A DNA stretch of 64,000 nt from Chitinophaga polysaccharea (GCF_007829335.1 NZ_VIWO01000003.1:310001-374000), one strand, 5' to 3'; positions 50,615 through 60,797 are shown, numbered from the stretch's first letter. Notes: generated by a model from the sequence alone, not told the origin. Numbers and translations are program-made.

Positions 50615-53600
50615 ATATTGCGATGGCAATACATTATATTCCGTCTTAAAATAACGGGTGAAATATTTAGGGTTGTTGAATCCTACCTCATAGGCTACTT
50701 CCGCTACGGTGAGCTGGCTTTTTTCCAGCAGCTGAACGGCACGTTTCAACCGGATGCTCCGGATAAACTCAATGGGCGACCGCCCGGTAAGCGCCAGTAT
50801 TTTCTTGTAAACGGATACACGGCTCATAAACAACGCCCGGCTTAGTTCCTCAACGGAAAAGTCGGGATTGGAAATGTTTTTCTCTACAGTCTGTAAAGCC
50901 TGCTGAATAAATTGCTCGTCGGCAGAAGAAATGGCAATTTCGCTGGGATTGGCTTCTATATACTGCTGGAAGGTTTTCCGCAGGGATGTTTGTTGAGAGA
51001 TAATATTGCGGAGTCGCGATAATAATACCTCAAAATTAAAAGGCTTGGTAATATAATCTGATGCACCTGTTTCCAGGGCTTCCAGCTGCTGGGCTTCTTC
51101 CGCCCGGGCGGTGAGCAATACTACCGGCAGGTGGGCGGTACGTTGTTGAGCCCTCACTTTTTTACAAAGTTCCAGGCCGTCCATTTCGGGCATGGAAATA
51201 TCGCTGACAATTAAGTGTGGGAGGGTTTGCTGCAACAGCTTCCAGGCCACCAACCCGTTTTCGGCTTCCAGTATCTGAAAATATTGCGACAGATTATCTT
51301 TCAGGTAAAAACGGAAATCTTCATTATCCTCCACCAACAACACTACCGGCTTTTTGCTGTTGTTGTTCACCGGGGTGGCAACGGCAGGTGTGGCTTGCTG
51401 TGTGCGGATGGTTTCCTCCATGGCGCCGGCAACGGCGGGAGTAACTGCCTTCACCGGCAATACCACGGTAAAGCAGCTGCCCATTTCCGGCGCACTGTCT
51501 ACGCTGATATTGCCGCCATGCATTTTTACAAACTCGTGGGTAATGGATAAGCCAATGCCGCTGCCCTGGTTCACTACAGATGCGGGCAAATCATGCTGGA
51601 AGAAACGCTCGAAGATATGATCCTGCTTTTCCAGCGGAATACCAATACCGTTATCTTTTACAGCTATTTCCAGTTGGGCATTGGACTCCCGGTACTGTAC
51701 CTGCACGCTAATGGCGCCGTCTTCCGGGGTAAACTTGAAGGCATTGGAAAGCAGGTTAAAGAGAATCTTTTCTATTTTGTCAGCATCATACAGCATCTTC
51801 AATTCCTGCACATTGCTCTGAAAGATAAGCGAGATATGCTTTTTATCGGAAAGGTCTGAAAAGGAACCGGTGAGCTCCCGTAAAAAACTGATGATATCTC
51901 CCTCGCTGGTATGCAATTTTATTTCCTGTACTTCCATTTTACGGAAGTCGAGCAACTGGTTAACGAGGTTCAGCAGCCGCCGTGCATTCCGTTGCATCAG
52001 CTCCAATTGCGCTTTTAACGACGCCTCCCCGGTTTGTTTGATGATTTTTTCCAGGGGCGTAATAATGAGACTGAGCGGCGTCCTGAATTCATGGCTCACA
52101 TTGGTGAAGAAGCGGATCTTCAGGCTATCCAGTTCATGCATGCGGGCAGCTTCCTGTGTTTGCTGCGCCATCCGGAACTTCAGCCTTTCCCGCTCCAGGA
52201 TGATCCGGCGGGCCAGTAACAATGCGCTTATGATCAGTAACACATAACACAGGAAGGCGGGCCAGGTTTTCCAGAAAGGGGGAATTATCCTGATCTTTAA
52301 GGTAAGTCCTGCATCATTCCATATGCCGTCATTATTGGATGCCTTTACCCGGAAGGTATATTCTCCCGGGTCCAGGTTGGTAAAAGTAGCTCTGCGTTGC
52401 GTTCCGTCGGTATACAGCCAGTCTTTGTTAAACCCTTCCAGCATATAGGCATACAGGTTCTTTTCCGGATGAAAGTAGTTCAGTGACGCAAACTCGAGGG
52501 AAAAAACGTTCTCTCCATGTTGCAGGGTAATACTGCGTATTTCAGAGATGGCCCCCGGCAATAGTACCCTTCCGTTGATTTTTTCACCGGATCGTATGCT
52601 CTTGTTAAAAACCTGCAGATCGGTTAATACAACCGGTGGTATGTTTTTGTTAAGGGCAATGCTGTTGGGATAAAACAAATTGAACCCATTCCCTCCGCCA
52701 AAGATCAGCTCACCCCGGCTGGTTTTCAGGGCGGCATTTTCGTTGAAATCCTTGCCCTGCAGCCCATCCGATTCATCGTAATTCTTGAAGTGATACGTAG
52801 GTCCCTTACTGTTAGTGCCGGACTGAAAGGTCATATTGCACAAACCATTGGGGGTGCTCATCCAAAGGGTATGATCATTGGCCTCCAGTATGTTCAATAC
52901 GGTATTGTCCGGAAGACCATCGCTTTTCCGGAACGTCGTGAAGCTGTCGTCTTTCGGATTGTAAAGATCCAGTCCCTCACGGGTACCAACCCATACACGG
53001 TCCTGGCTGTCCTGGAAAATGCATACTACGTTATTATGACTCAGGCCCGCCGCATTATTGGGATCATTGCTGTAATGCCGGAAGATCCCCGTTCCAGGGT
53101 TACGTATATCCAAACCATCAGAGGTACCTACCCACAGGCTTCCCTGCTTGTCTTCCAGCAGCGCAGAAACATATTTGGAAGGAACGGCCGGCTGGAAATG
53201 CGCAACTTTATTGGTGACAGGATCCAGTTGATTCAGCCCCCCCGCCAGGGTGCCCACCCAAAGGCGATGCTGACTGTCTTCCAGCAATTCCCATATACTA
53301 TTGTCACTTAAGCTGCTGTTGTTTTTAGGATCATGTTTGTAGTGTACAAACCGTTGGCCATCAAACTGGTCTAATCCTCCAAAATAAGTACCTACCCACA
53401 ATTGGTGGGCATGGTCTATTAAAAGGCTCACAACTACGTTACCTGATATGCTATTGGGGTTGGCGGGATCATGGCGGTAGGTGGTAAAGGTATGGTGACT
53501 GCGGTCGAAATAGATTAATCCACCCCCATTGGTGCCTATCCAGAGATTGCCTTTTTCGTCTTCCACAAACCGGTTCACATCATTAAACGGCAAACTGTTA

Positions 53601-54670
53601 CGGCTATACGGCATATGCTGGTAAAGCGGAAATTTTACCATGTTTTCATGGTAGTAATTGAGCCCCTTCTTAAAGGTGCCGATCCAGATGATACCGGTGT
53701 TATCTTTATACAGGGCATTAATACTATTCTGACTCAGGCTGCGGCTATCCTCGCTGATGTTTTCGATATAACGGACCAGCTGTGCTTTTTTATCTATAAT
53801 ATTAATGCCTCCATGATCGGTGCCTATCCATATCAGTCCATTGTTATCAGGTACAATGCCTCTCACGATATTATTATTAAGCGCGAGGCCAGGGGTATGC
53901 TGGTCTATATGCCGGAAGGTATACTGACGGACATTAAAGTGGTAGACCCCGTTGTCTTCATTGTTGTTGAACAGCCAGAGATCTCCGTCATTGTCGGCCA
54001 CCATCGACCAGTTAGCACCGGCCAGGCTGTTATTGCGATAGAGGACACGATGAGTACGGCTGTCCATCTTTTCCAGGATACCGTTGTTGTGCAGCAGCCA
54101 GCAATAACCGGCTTTGTCGGCTACCAGTGCAGCAACGCTATTGGTGGCTATACTGCTGGTGTCGGCGTTATGCGTAAGCCGTGTGGCCGTATGTTGTCCA
54201 TCTGTAATAAAAATGCCGGCAGTAGGGTGTAGCAGCCAGTACTGGCCCGAAGGCATCCTGATGATAGCTGTTAGTGTATTGCCTGGAATGCCCCACTGCT
54301 GCAGCAATATTTCCGGGTGGCGGTTAAAACGGCCGGTAACGGGATCATAAATATCGATACCGCTGCGGGTCCTGATCCAGAGCTGCCGCGCCGGCCCTTC
54401 CATGATCTGGCTGATATTGTTGTCGGATAAAGAACTGCTATCCCGCAAGTCGTGGAGATAAACAGTAAAATGGTAACCATCAAATCGGTTCAGTCCTGCT
54501 CCTGTGCCAATCCATAGGAAGCCGGTACTATCCCGGAAAATGCAGTTCACCTGGTTGTTTGATAGGCCCTGGTTAATATCAATCCGGTTAAATTGGTAAG
54601 CAAGGGTCTGACCCGGTAATGTCCCGGTAAATAGTAGAAAAAAGAAAAATGTAATAGCCCACTTCCGCAT
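50585..54670 (-). CDS. Hybrid two-component system regulator (propeller sensor, kinase, receiver, AraC)
   Basis: 1361 residues from the ATG at 54670 (a GTG two codons earlier is less likely). Signal/anchor segment (about 1-22), then about 14 two-component regulator propeller repeats (motifs such as SLSDNSIWELLEDSQHRLWV, GLSHNNVVCIFQDSQDRVWV), a Y_Y_Y domain (LEGFNKDWLYTDGTQRRATF, LDPGEYTFRVKASN), a helix near 805-825, HisKA with His860 (VSHEFRTPLS), HATPase (SNAFKFTP, GSGIGLSI), a receiver with Asp1157 (VSDISMPEMDG) and a C-terminal AraC helix-turn-helix (PIEFIRSIRLKRAVQLLEKS). Such proteins sense oligosaccharides in the periplasm and switch on a neighbouring utilisation locus. Only gene remnants lie downstream. 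Its last residues (RAESIKRKA) are encoded within an inverted repeat. Confidence 0.94.
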   Translation of the reverse strand: MRKWAITFFFFLLFTGTLPGQTLAYQFNRIDINQGLSNNQVNCIFRDSTGFLWIGTGAGLNRFDGYHFTVYLHDLRDSSSLSDNNISQIMEGPARQLWIRTRSGIDIYDPVTGRFNRHPEILLQQWGIPGNTLTAIIRMPSGQYWLLHPTAGIFITDGQHTATRLTHNADTSSIATNSVAALVADKAGYCWLLHNNGILEKMDSRTHRVLYRNNSLAGANWSMVADNDGDLWLFNNNEDNGVYHFNVRQYTFRHIDQHTPGLALNNNIVRGIVPDNNGLIWIGTDHGGINIIDKKAQLVRYIENISEDSRSLSQNSINALYKDNTGIIWIGTFKKGLNYYHENMVKFPLYQHMPYSRNSLPFNDVNRFVEDEKGNLWIGTNGGGLIYFDRSHHTFTTYRHDPANPNSISGNVVVSLLIDHAHQLWVGTYFGGLDQFDGQRFVHYKHDPKNNSSLSDNSIWELLEDSQHRLWVGTLAGGLNQLDPVTNKVAHFQPAVPSKYVSALLEDKQGSLWVGTSDGLDIRNPGTGIFRHYSNDPNNAAGLSHNNVVCIFQDSQDRVWVGTREGLDLYNPKDDSFTTFRKSDGLPDNTVLNILEANDHTLWMSTPNGLCNMTFQSGTNSKGPTYHFKNYDESDGLQGKDFNENAALKTSRGELIFGGGNGFNLFYPNSIALNKNIPPVVLTDLQVFNKSIRSGEKINGRVLLPGAISEIRSITLQHGENVFSLEFASLNYFHPEKNLYAYMLEGFNKDWLYTDGTQRRATFTNLDPGEYTFRVKASNNDGIWNDAGLTLKIRIIPPFWKTWPAFLCYVLLIISALLLARRIILERERLKFRMAQQTQEAARMHELDSLKIRFFTNVSHEFRTPLSLIITPLEKIIKQTGEASLKAQLELMQRNARRLLNLVNQLLDFRKMEVQEIKLHTSEGDIISFLRELTGSFSDLSDKKHISLIFQSNVQELKMLYDADKIEKILFNLLSNAFKFTPEDGAISVQVQYRESNAQLEIAVKDNGIGIPLEKQDHIFERFFQHDLPASVVNQGSGIGLSITHEFVKMHGGNISVDSAPEMGSCFTVVLPVKAVTPAVAGAMEETIRTQQATPAVATPVNNNSKKPVVLLVEDNEDFRFYLKDNLSQYFQILEAENGLVAWKLLQQTLPHLIVSDISMPEMDGLELCKKVRAQQRTAHLPVVLLTARAEEAQQLEALETGASDYITKPFNFEVLLSRLRNIISQQTSLRKTFQQYIEANPSEIAISSADEQFIQQALQTVEKNISNPDFSVEELSRALFMSRVSVYKKILALTGRSPIEFIRSIRLKRAVQLLEKSQLTVAEVAYEVGFNNPKYFTRYFKTEYNVLPSQYRAESIKRKA

Positions 54671-54720
54671 GTGCACAGCCCTTGGTTGAAAAAAATGTTA
54701 GCCTGACAATTATTATGGCG

Positions 54721-54752
54721 CAACAATATAACACAAAACGATTATAAACAAA
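54721..54752 (-). promoter_or_regulatory. Probable promoter of the hybrid sensor gene
   Basis: On the minus strand: TTTG (complement of 54749-54752), 20 bases, then TATTGTTG (complement of 54721-54728), one mismatch to TAnnTTTG, about 50 bases before the ATG. Confidence 0.5.
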
Positions 54753-54753
54753 G

Positions 54754-54777
54754 AAAGGTCGAAAGAATTCGACCTTT
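54754..54777. promoter_or_regulatory. 9-bp dyad upstream of the hybrid sensor promoter
   Basis: AAAGGTCGA (54754-54762) and TCGACCTTT (54769-54777) are perfect complements with a 6-base loop, directly upstream of the -33 box. It is placed like an activator or operator site; a terminator is unlikely since no gene ends here. Confidence 0.5.
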
Positions 54778-55073
54778 ATTGCTAAAATTCCACGTTATGG
54801 CACTCAGGTCCATAAAAAGTTAATCAGCTAATAGCCCGGTAAAACCGGTATATAATAAGTGATATTTTGCGATGGTGTGCGGGTTGCCAGCCACTTGCCA
54901 TACAAAAGTAGGGGAAGCTAAAACGATTGTCAAGAAATTAGCAAACTATATTTTTAAAATTATAGGAAGGGAGGCTGGCGTCTCCTTTTTACTTGCATGA
55001 TAATTTCAGCAACCGGTTGGAATTATAATCTTTAAAGAATATTGAGTATTTTTTTGCCAATTTTAAAAATTCC

Positions 55074-55871
55074 ATGAAAGTACTCGCACTCAGCCTATTC
55101 TTGTCGACCGGCCTTGCCTGCGTCAGCGTAGCCCAACAGCCCGCAAAGTCTCCAAAGGTCACCCTTGATTACTATTACAACAACGAATTTAAAAAAGACC
55201 ACGCCGGTAACCCATTCAGGTGGCACTATATCTGGAATGAAACCGATAACGGTGGCTTGTCTATCTGGGGCGGCATCTTCGATTCCCTCGGCGTAAGAAA
55301 AGATAGCCTGCTGGAAGCTCCTACCATGGCTAACTTACAGCATACCGATATCTATATGATCATTGATCCGGATACCGACACTGAATCGCCACATCCTAAT
55401 TACATGAATGAAAAGGATGCCCGGGAAATTTATAACTGGGTGAAAGCCGGTGGGGTATTGGTATTGATGGAAAATGATTCGCTAAACGCCGACTTCTTAC
55501 ATTTTAATAAACTCAGTGAAAAATTCGGTATTCATTTCAACGGCGACAGTAAAAACCGCGTACAAGGCCGTAACTGGGCGCAGGGTGCTTTTAAAATTCC
55601 CCCGGGGCATGAAATATTCTCAGGCGTAAGCAAAGTATATATCAAAGAACTATCTACGCTCACGCTGAAAAAGCCCGCAAGGACAGTGTATGAAGATGGT
55701 GGCCATGTAATTATGGCGGTTGCCGCCGTGGGTAAAGGCACCGTGTTTGCGGTAGGCGACCCCTGGTTTTATAATGAATATGTAAACGGGGAAAGGCTTA
55801 CGCCTGATTATGAAAACTATGGAGCAGCTGTGGATCTCACCAAATGGCTGTTATCGAAAATAAAACGATAA
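55074..55871 (+). CDS. DUF4350-type secreted protein (glutamine amidotransferase-like fold)
   Basis: 265 residues. Sec signal (about 1-20, ACVSVAQ) and a single domain: VTLDYYYNNEFKKDHAGNPF near the start, YMIIDPDTDTESPHPNYMNE, IYNWVKAGGVLVLMENDS in the middle (the strand-turn resembling the DUF4350/GATase-like fold), and AVGKGTVFAVGDPWFYNEYV near the end. In Bacteroidota this module is often the C-terminal part of GH105/GH88 unsaturated rhamnogalacturonyl hydrolases. Here it stands without the hydrolase. No catalytic Cys is seen. Function unknown; possibly binds a polysaccharide fragment. Convergent with queG, 3 bases between stops. Confidence 0.75.
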   Translation: MKVLALSLFLSTGLACVSVAQQPAKSPKVTLDYYYNNEFKKDHAGNPFRWHYIWNETDNGGLSIWGGIFDSLGVRKDSLLEAPTMANLQHTDIYMIIDPDTDTESPHPNYMNEKDAREIYNWVKAGGVLVLMENDSLNADFLHFNKLSEKFGIHFNGDSKNRVQGRNWAQGAFKIPPGHEIFSGVSKVYIKELSTLTLKKPARTVYEDGGHVIMAVAAVGKGTVFAVGDPWFYNEYVNGERLTPDYENYGAAVDLTKWLLSKIKR

Positions 55872-55874
55872 TGG

Positions 55875-56789
55875 CTAATGTCCCAGGAATTGCAGGTTCC
55901 TGCGGATCCCGGCAAACTTACTGCGTTTCAGGGGAGAGTGGCGGAAAATGGTTTTAAATGCTTCTTCTGTCAGCTCTTCCCAGTCACGGGTAGTAAAGTT
56001 CAGGATAGCCGGAATAGGGTTGAACTCCGCTTCCTGGTGGGCTTTGGAGAAACGGTTCCAGGGACATACGTCCTGGCACGTATCACAGCCAAACATCCAG
56101 TCGTCAAACTGTCCCTTCATCTTCTCCGGTATCAGCTGATCCTTCAGCTCTATGGTAAAGTAAGAAATACATTTGCTGCCATCTACTACGCCCGGCGCTA
56201 CCAGCGCTTCGGTGGGACAGGCGTCCAGGCAGCGCGTACATGACCCGCAATAGTCGGCCACCGGCCCGTCGTACTCCAGGGGAATGTCAGTAATCAGGGT
56301 GGCTATAAAGAAGAAGGAGCCTGCCTGCTTGTGGATCAGGTTCCCGTTTTTGCCTATCCAGCCAAGCCCGCTACGCCGCGCCCATGCCCGCTCCAATACC
56401 GGCGCCGAATCCACAAACCCGCGTCCCTGCACCGGCCCGATATGCTCCTGCATGCGCAGCAGCATAGTTTTTAACCTGGCCCGGATCACCTCATGGTAAT
56501 CGTGGCCGTAAGCATACTTGGAAATACGGGGAGCATCTGCCCGCTGCGCGGCGGAAGGAAAATAATTGAACAACAGCGTAATCACCGACTGGGCGCCCTC
56601 TACCAGCTTCCGAGGATCTATCCGCTTGTCGAAGTGGTTTTCCATATACTGCATGTTGCCATGCATACCCTTATTCAGCCAGGACTCCAGCCGGCGCGCA
56701 TCATCATCCAGTTGTTCCGCACGGGCTATACCACAGTGATCAAATCCCAGCTCCTTTGCCAGCTGCTTTATGAATAAAGTATGGGTCAT
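55875..56789 (-). CDS. queG: Epoxyqueuosine reductase
   Basis: 304 residues. Catalyses the last step of queuosine synthesis: reduction of epoxyqueuosine at position 34 of tRNA, using a cobalamin cofactor and iron-sulfur clusters. Key signs are [32 protein letters not shown], the two ferredoxin-type 4Fe-4S motifs [16 protein letters not shown] and [13 protein letters not shown], and the N-terminal [20 protein letters not shown]. Somewhat shorter than the E. coli enzyme because it lacks the C-terminal HEAT-like extension. The ATG at 56789 is preferred to the GTG at 56795. Cytoplasmic. Divergent from the DUF3857 genes with 65 bases between. Confidence 0.95.
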   Translation of the reverse strand: MTHTLFIKQLAKELGFDHCGIARAEQLDDDARRLESWLNKGMHGNMQYMENHFDKRIDPRKLVEGAQSVITLLFNYFPSAAQRADAPRISKYAYGHDYHEVIRARLKTMLLRMQEHIGPVQGRGFVDSAPVLERAWARRSGLGWIGKNGNLIHKQAGSFFFIATLITDIPLEYDGPVADYCGSCTRCLDACPTEALVAPGVVDGSKCISYFTIELKDQLIPEKMKGQFDDWMFGCDTCQDVCPWNRFSKAHQEAEFNPIPAILNFTTRDWEELTEEAFKTIFRHSPLKRSKFAGIRRNLQFLGH

Positions 56790-56854
56790 CCCCACAAAAT
56801 TACATGATTTTTTATACCTTCATGTGGCATAATTACCCTATGCCTTGTAACTGT

Positions 56855-58870
56855 ATGCGTTATATCCCTTGTTTGCTTACCTGCGTGGTAAGCGGTTTGT
56901 TGTCCCTGAGTGCCCTGGCCCAGGAAAATGGAAAAATGAAATTCGGAAAAGTCTCCAAAGAAGAATTTACCGACAAAAGATTTGAGAAAGATACCGGCGC
57001 CCATGCGATCGTATTGTCGGAAATTGGATCTTCTGCCTTTGAGGCAGATGGTGGCGACTTGCGCCTGGTCTATAAAGTGCACCGCCGCGTGAAAATCGTG
57101 GATAAAAACGGCTTCGACGTGGCCACGGTGAGAGTGCCCCTCTACAAAGGAGATACCAGGGAAGAGAAACTCCTCAACCTCAAAGCCGCCGCCTATAACC
57201 TGGAAAACGGGGAAGTGGTGGAAACCCGGATGGACAGTAAAAACATCTTTAACGATAAGCAGGATAAGTCCCTGTTGGTAAAAAAGTTTACGCTGCCGGC
57301 CGTAAAGGAAGGTACGATCATCGAATATGCTTATACGGTGACGTCCCCGTTTTACCGTTACCTGCGCTCCTGGACCTTCCAGGGAGAATATCCCCGTCTC
57401 TGGAGCGAATACAGCGTGGCCATTCCGGAATATTTCGACTATATGCTCATCCCACAGGGATATGAAAAGTTTGCCATAGAAAAGAAAGACTATAGCAGGG
57501 TTACTTTTTCCTTCCGTACGGAGCGTAGCGGCGCTACCGGTCCTGCCGACATGGTTACCGTAACACCAGGCGTAACCACCTACCACTGGGCGGTGAAAGA
57601 AATACCAGCGATCCACCCCGAAAGCTTCATCACAACGGTCGATAACTACGTACGTAGAATAGAGTTCCAGCTGTCGGCTTACAACTGGCCCAACGAAGCC
57701 CGGAAACCTGTACAGAGCTCCTGGGAAGAACTGATGAAAGACCTGATGAAAGCAGAAGACCTGGGCGGCGTACTCAATAATAATAACGGATTCCTTTCCG
57801 GAACGGTGGAAGACCTGGTAAAAAATGCTAAAACAGACCAGGAAAAAGCACAGCGGATCTATAACTGGGTACGTAATAACTATACCTGTACCGACCACAG
57901 TGCCCTGTGGATGGAGAAATCCCTGAAAACAGTGTTTTCCGGGAAGAGCGGCAACGTAGTAGAAGTAAACATGCTGCTGACCGCCATGCTCCGCAAAGCT
58001 GGTCTGAAAGCAGATCCAGTGCTGCTCAGCACCCGCGACAACGGCTATGTGTACCAGTTTTATCCTTTGTTCACCCACTTTAACTACATGGTAGTGCACT
58101 TGACTATTGGAGAAGAATCTCACGACCTTGATGCGTCGGACCCCCTGATGGGCTTCGGAAAATTGCCGCCCGGATGCTATAACGGCGCCGCCAGGACCAT
58201 CGATGAATTTGCCACCCCCGTGTTTTTAAATGCCGATTCCCTGCGGGAACAGAAGTTTACGTCGGTGTTGCTGGGTAAAATGGAAAATGGTGCAGTAGCC
58301 GGTACATTTATGCAAAGGCCCACCTACTTTGAATCGTACGACATCCGGGAACAGGTGAAAGCCAAAGGCCGCGATGAGTTCTTCAAAAAAATAGCCAAGT
58401 CCTATACCGGCGAAATTGAACTGACCAGCAAAGAAATTGAAGACATCGACAGCTTGGAATTACCCGTGATGACAAAATATGAATTCAAAATGCAGGTAGG
58501 AGGAGATGATATTGTGTACATCAACCCATTGATGGGAGAGGCCTACAAATCGAATCCCTTCACCTCCATGGAACGCAAATTCCCTGTGGAAATGACCGGC
58601 GTTTCTGATGAAATCTATTCTTTCAATATGGATGTTCCAGAGGGCTATGTGGTAGATGAACTGCCCAAATCGGCGATTGCCAACTTTAATGAAACGGAAG
58701 GCCTGTTTCAATACATGGTTCAACAGGTAGAAGACCACATCCAATTACGTTGCCGCATCAAATTGACAAAGGCCAACTTTATGCCTGAAGATTATAGTGG
58801 CCTGCGCGAATTTTACGACCTGATCGTAAAAAAGGAAGCAGAACAGATTGTGTTAAAGAAGAAAAAATAA
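56855..58870 (+). CDS. DUF3857/transglutaminase-like protein lacking the catalytic Cys and His
   Basis: 671 residues. Signal peptide (LLTCVVSGLLSLSALAQ), DUF3857 (about 45-200, LRLVYKVHRRVKIVDKNGFD, EGTIIEYAYTVTSPFYRYLR), a transglutaminase-core region (about 330-450) and DUF3858-like C-terminus. In the core the active site is altered: SGNVVEVNMLLTAMLRKAGL has no Cys at the place where the neighbour has YGDC, and HFNYMVV has Tyr where His is expected, though the Asp (LDASDP) remains. It is probably not an enzyme. ATGs at 56804 and 56840 are also possible; 56855 starts the signal peptide cleanly. The paralogue follows after 3 bases. Confidence 0.85.
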   Translation: MRYIPCLLTCVVSGLLSLSALAQENGKMKFGKVSKEEFTDKRFEKDTGAHAIVLSEIGSSAFEADGGDLRLVYKVHRRVKIVDKNGFDVATVRVPLYKGDTREEKLLNLKAAAYNLENGEVVETRMDSKNIFNDKQDKSLLVKKFTLPAVKEGTIIEYAYTVTSPFYRYLRSWTFQGEYPRLWSEYSVAIPEYFDYMLIPQGYEKFAIEKKDYSRVTFSFRTERSGATGPADMVTVTPGVTTYHWAVKEIPAIHPESFITTVDNYVRRIEFQLSAYNWPNEARKPVQSSWEELMKDLMKAEDLGGVLNNNNGFLSGTVEDLVKNAKTDQEKAQRIYNWVRNNYTCTDHSALWMEKSLKTVFSGKSGNVVEVNMLLTAMLRKAGLKADPVLLSTRDNGYVYQFYPLFTHFNYMVVHLTIGEESHDLDASDPLMGFGKLPPGCYNGAARTIDEFATPVFLNADSLREQKFTSVLLGKMENGAVAGTFMQRPTYFESYDIREQVKAKGRDEFFKKIAKSYTGEIELTSKEIEDIDSLELPVMTKYEFKMQVGGDDIVYINPLMGEAYKSNPFTSMERKFPVEMTGVSDEIYSFNMDVPEGYVVDELPKSAIANFNETEGLFQYMVQQVEDHIQLRCRIKLTKANFMPEDYSGLREFYDLIVKKEAEQIVLKKKK

Positions 58871-58873
58871 CGT

Positions 58874-60787
58874 ATGCATAAGCTGCTAACAACAACCGCT
58901 GCATTGCTCCTCGCCGTGGCTGGTCAGCCTGCAAGGGCGGGCGATCCCGAATATCCCGCGAAAAATATCCCGGCATCCCTGAAAGAAAATGCGCACATCG
59001 TTAAGCGCCTGGAGGAAACGGCCATCAGGATAAATGATCTCACAGACATGCGTATCAACCGGCACTACGTTGTTACTGTATTGGATGAAGCAGGCGCTAA
59101 TGACGCAAGATTGGTCGTTCCCTACAGTAAGCTCAGCGAAATACTTAGTATCAGCGGTAGTCTCTATGATGCGGAAGGAAAACAGATAAAACGCCTCAAA
59201 CAAAGCGATATCAAAGACCTGAGCGCCGTAGATGATGGGAGCCTGATGACGGATGAACGCCTGAAAGCACACCAGTTCTATTATAACGTATACCCGTATA
59301 CGGTAGAATATGAACTTAGTGAACGCGTTTATAGCACGCTTTGGTTTCCCACCTGGATGCCACAATCAGATATTGATTGTACCGTGGAACAAAGTACCCT
59401 GAAAGTAACGACACCAGCCGATTTTACCCTGCGCTTCCGCAGCTATTTATACAACGGGGAACCGGTTACCACTACCGATAAGGGTACCAAAACATACGCC
59501 TGGGAGGTAAAGCAAATCAAAGCGCTGAAATCAGAGTTAAATGCCGTAGAGTTTTACCGTCGTACACCTGCGGTATTCCTGGGTACTACCGATTTTGAAT
59601 TGGATAAATATAAGGGTAATTCAAATTCCTGGAAAGGACTGGGCGCTTTTTTTTACCAGCTCAATGCCGGCCGGGATGTATTGCCGGATGCCACCAAAGC
59701 AAAGGTGCACGAACTGATCGATGGCCTGCATAGCCGGGAAGAAAAGATCAAAACACTCTATAAGTTTATGCAGCGCAACAGCCGCTACATTAGCATACAG
59801 CTGGGAATAGGAGGATGGCAAACTTTTGATGCGGCTTCGGTAGCCACTAAAGGCTATGGTGACTGTAAAGCCTTATCCAACTACATGATGGCATTATTGA
59901 AAGAAGCTGGCATCAAATCCAATTGTGTGTCTGTGAAAGCAGGTGAAAATGCGCATACTATCCGCGAGGATTTTCCTTCTTCCCAGTTCAACCACGTCAT
60001 CCTGTGCGTACCCGGCGAAAAGGACACCACCTGGCTGGAATGTACCAACCCTTATTTACCCGCCGGCTACCTGGGAGGTTTTACCGACAACAGGCCCGTA
60101 TTACTGTTGGATGAAAAAGACAGCAAACTGGTGCGAACACCGGTATATGGTATGGATTTTAACCAGCAAATCCGCCATATTAACGCCACTATAGATTCCA
60201 GTGGAAACATGGCACTGAGCGCAGTAAAAGTAACCAGTGGACTCCAACAGGATGATTTGCGCGATGCGATTCATCGCCTGAGCCGGGAAAGACAACTGGA
60301 ATTGCTGCGTAAGGGCCTCGGGCTATCGAGCTATGATATTGTAGATTATAGTTATAAAGAGCTGGAAACCGCCACCCCGGCTATTGAAGAGATGATGAAG
60401 GTAAAGGGGAATAACTATGCCACGGTAACGGGTAAACGAATGTTTATCAATCCCAATATCTTCGCCCGTGATGGGGTGAAGCTGGAACCCGATAGCTCCC
60501 GCCAGTCGGATATCCGGTTGAATATGGCCTACCGCGATGTAGATTCTGTAGAAATCATCCTCCCTGTGGGATATCAGCCGGAATCAGTACCAACACCGGT
60601 AAGCCTGTCCTCAAAATTTGGTAACTATAGCGCCACCGTCATATTAAAAGGCAATACGGTAACCTATATACGAAAAATGGAACGGCAGTCGGGTACATTT
60701 CCTGCGGCAGAATATCCCGAGCTCGTGAAGTTCTATGGCGGCATTTACCGGGCCGACAGAAACCGGTTGGTATTGGTAAAGGAATAA
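58874..60787 (+). CDS. DUF3857/transglutaminase-like protein with intact triad
   Basis: 637 residues. Signal peptide (about 1-22, AGQPARAG), DUF3857 (about 40-210, YTVEYELSERVYSTLWFPTW), transglutaminase core (about 265-400) and a C-terminal beta region. The catalytic residues are present: Cys331 in GYGDCKALSNYM, His in SQFNHVILC and Asp/Glu in WLECTNPYLPAGY. Secreted or periplasmic. Such pairs are frequent in Bacteroidota; their substrates (peptide or polysaccharide amides) are not known to me. Follows its inactive-looking paralogue by 3 bases, so they are co-expressed and may form a complex. Confidence 0.87.
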   Translation: MHKLLTTTAALLLAVAGQPARAGDPEYPAKNIPASLKENAHIVKRLEETAIRINDLTDMRINRHYVVTVLDEAGANDARLVVPYSKLSEILSISGSLYDAEGKQIKRLKQSDIKDLSAVDDGSLMTDERLKAHQFYYNVYPYTVEYELSERVYSTLWFPTWMPQSDIDCTVEQSTLKVTTPADFTLRFRSYLYNGEPVTTTDKGTKTYAWEVKQIKALKSELNAVEFYRRTPAVFLGTTDFELDKYKGNSNSWKGLGAFFYQLNAGRDVLPDATKAKVHELIDGLHSREEKIKTLYKFMQRNSRYISIQLGIGGWQTFDAASVATKGYGDCKALSNYMMALLKEAGIKSNCVSVKAGENAHTIREDFPSSQFNHVILCVPGEKDTTWLECTNPYLPAGYLGGFTDNRPVLLLDEKDSKLVRTPVYGMDFNQQIRHINATIDSSGNMALSAVKVTSGLQQDDLRDAIHRLSRERQLELLRKGLGLSSYDIVDYSYKELETATPAIEEMMKVKGNNYATVTGKRMFINPNIFARDGVKLEPDSSRQSDIRLNMAYRDVDSVEIILPVGYQPESVPTPVSLSSKFGNYSATVILKGNTVTYIRKMERQSGTFPAAEYPELVKFYGGIYRADRNRLVLVKE

Positions 60788-60797
60788 GAATAGCTTT

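Larger units (their letters stand above)
54671..55073. other. Intergenic region between divergent genes
   Basis: 403 AT-rich bases holding the likely promoter of the hybrid sensor (54721-54752) and a dyad (54754-54777) on the left. The right half, before the DUF4350 gene, shows no box I can assign with confidence and no credible open frame. Confidence 0.6.

Noticed and set aside
56786..58123. 445-codon frame on the minus strand
   Set aside because: Antisense to the DUF3857 gene, which has a clear signal peptide and domains; this frame has none.
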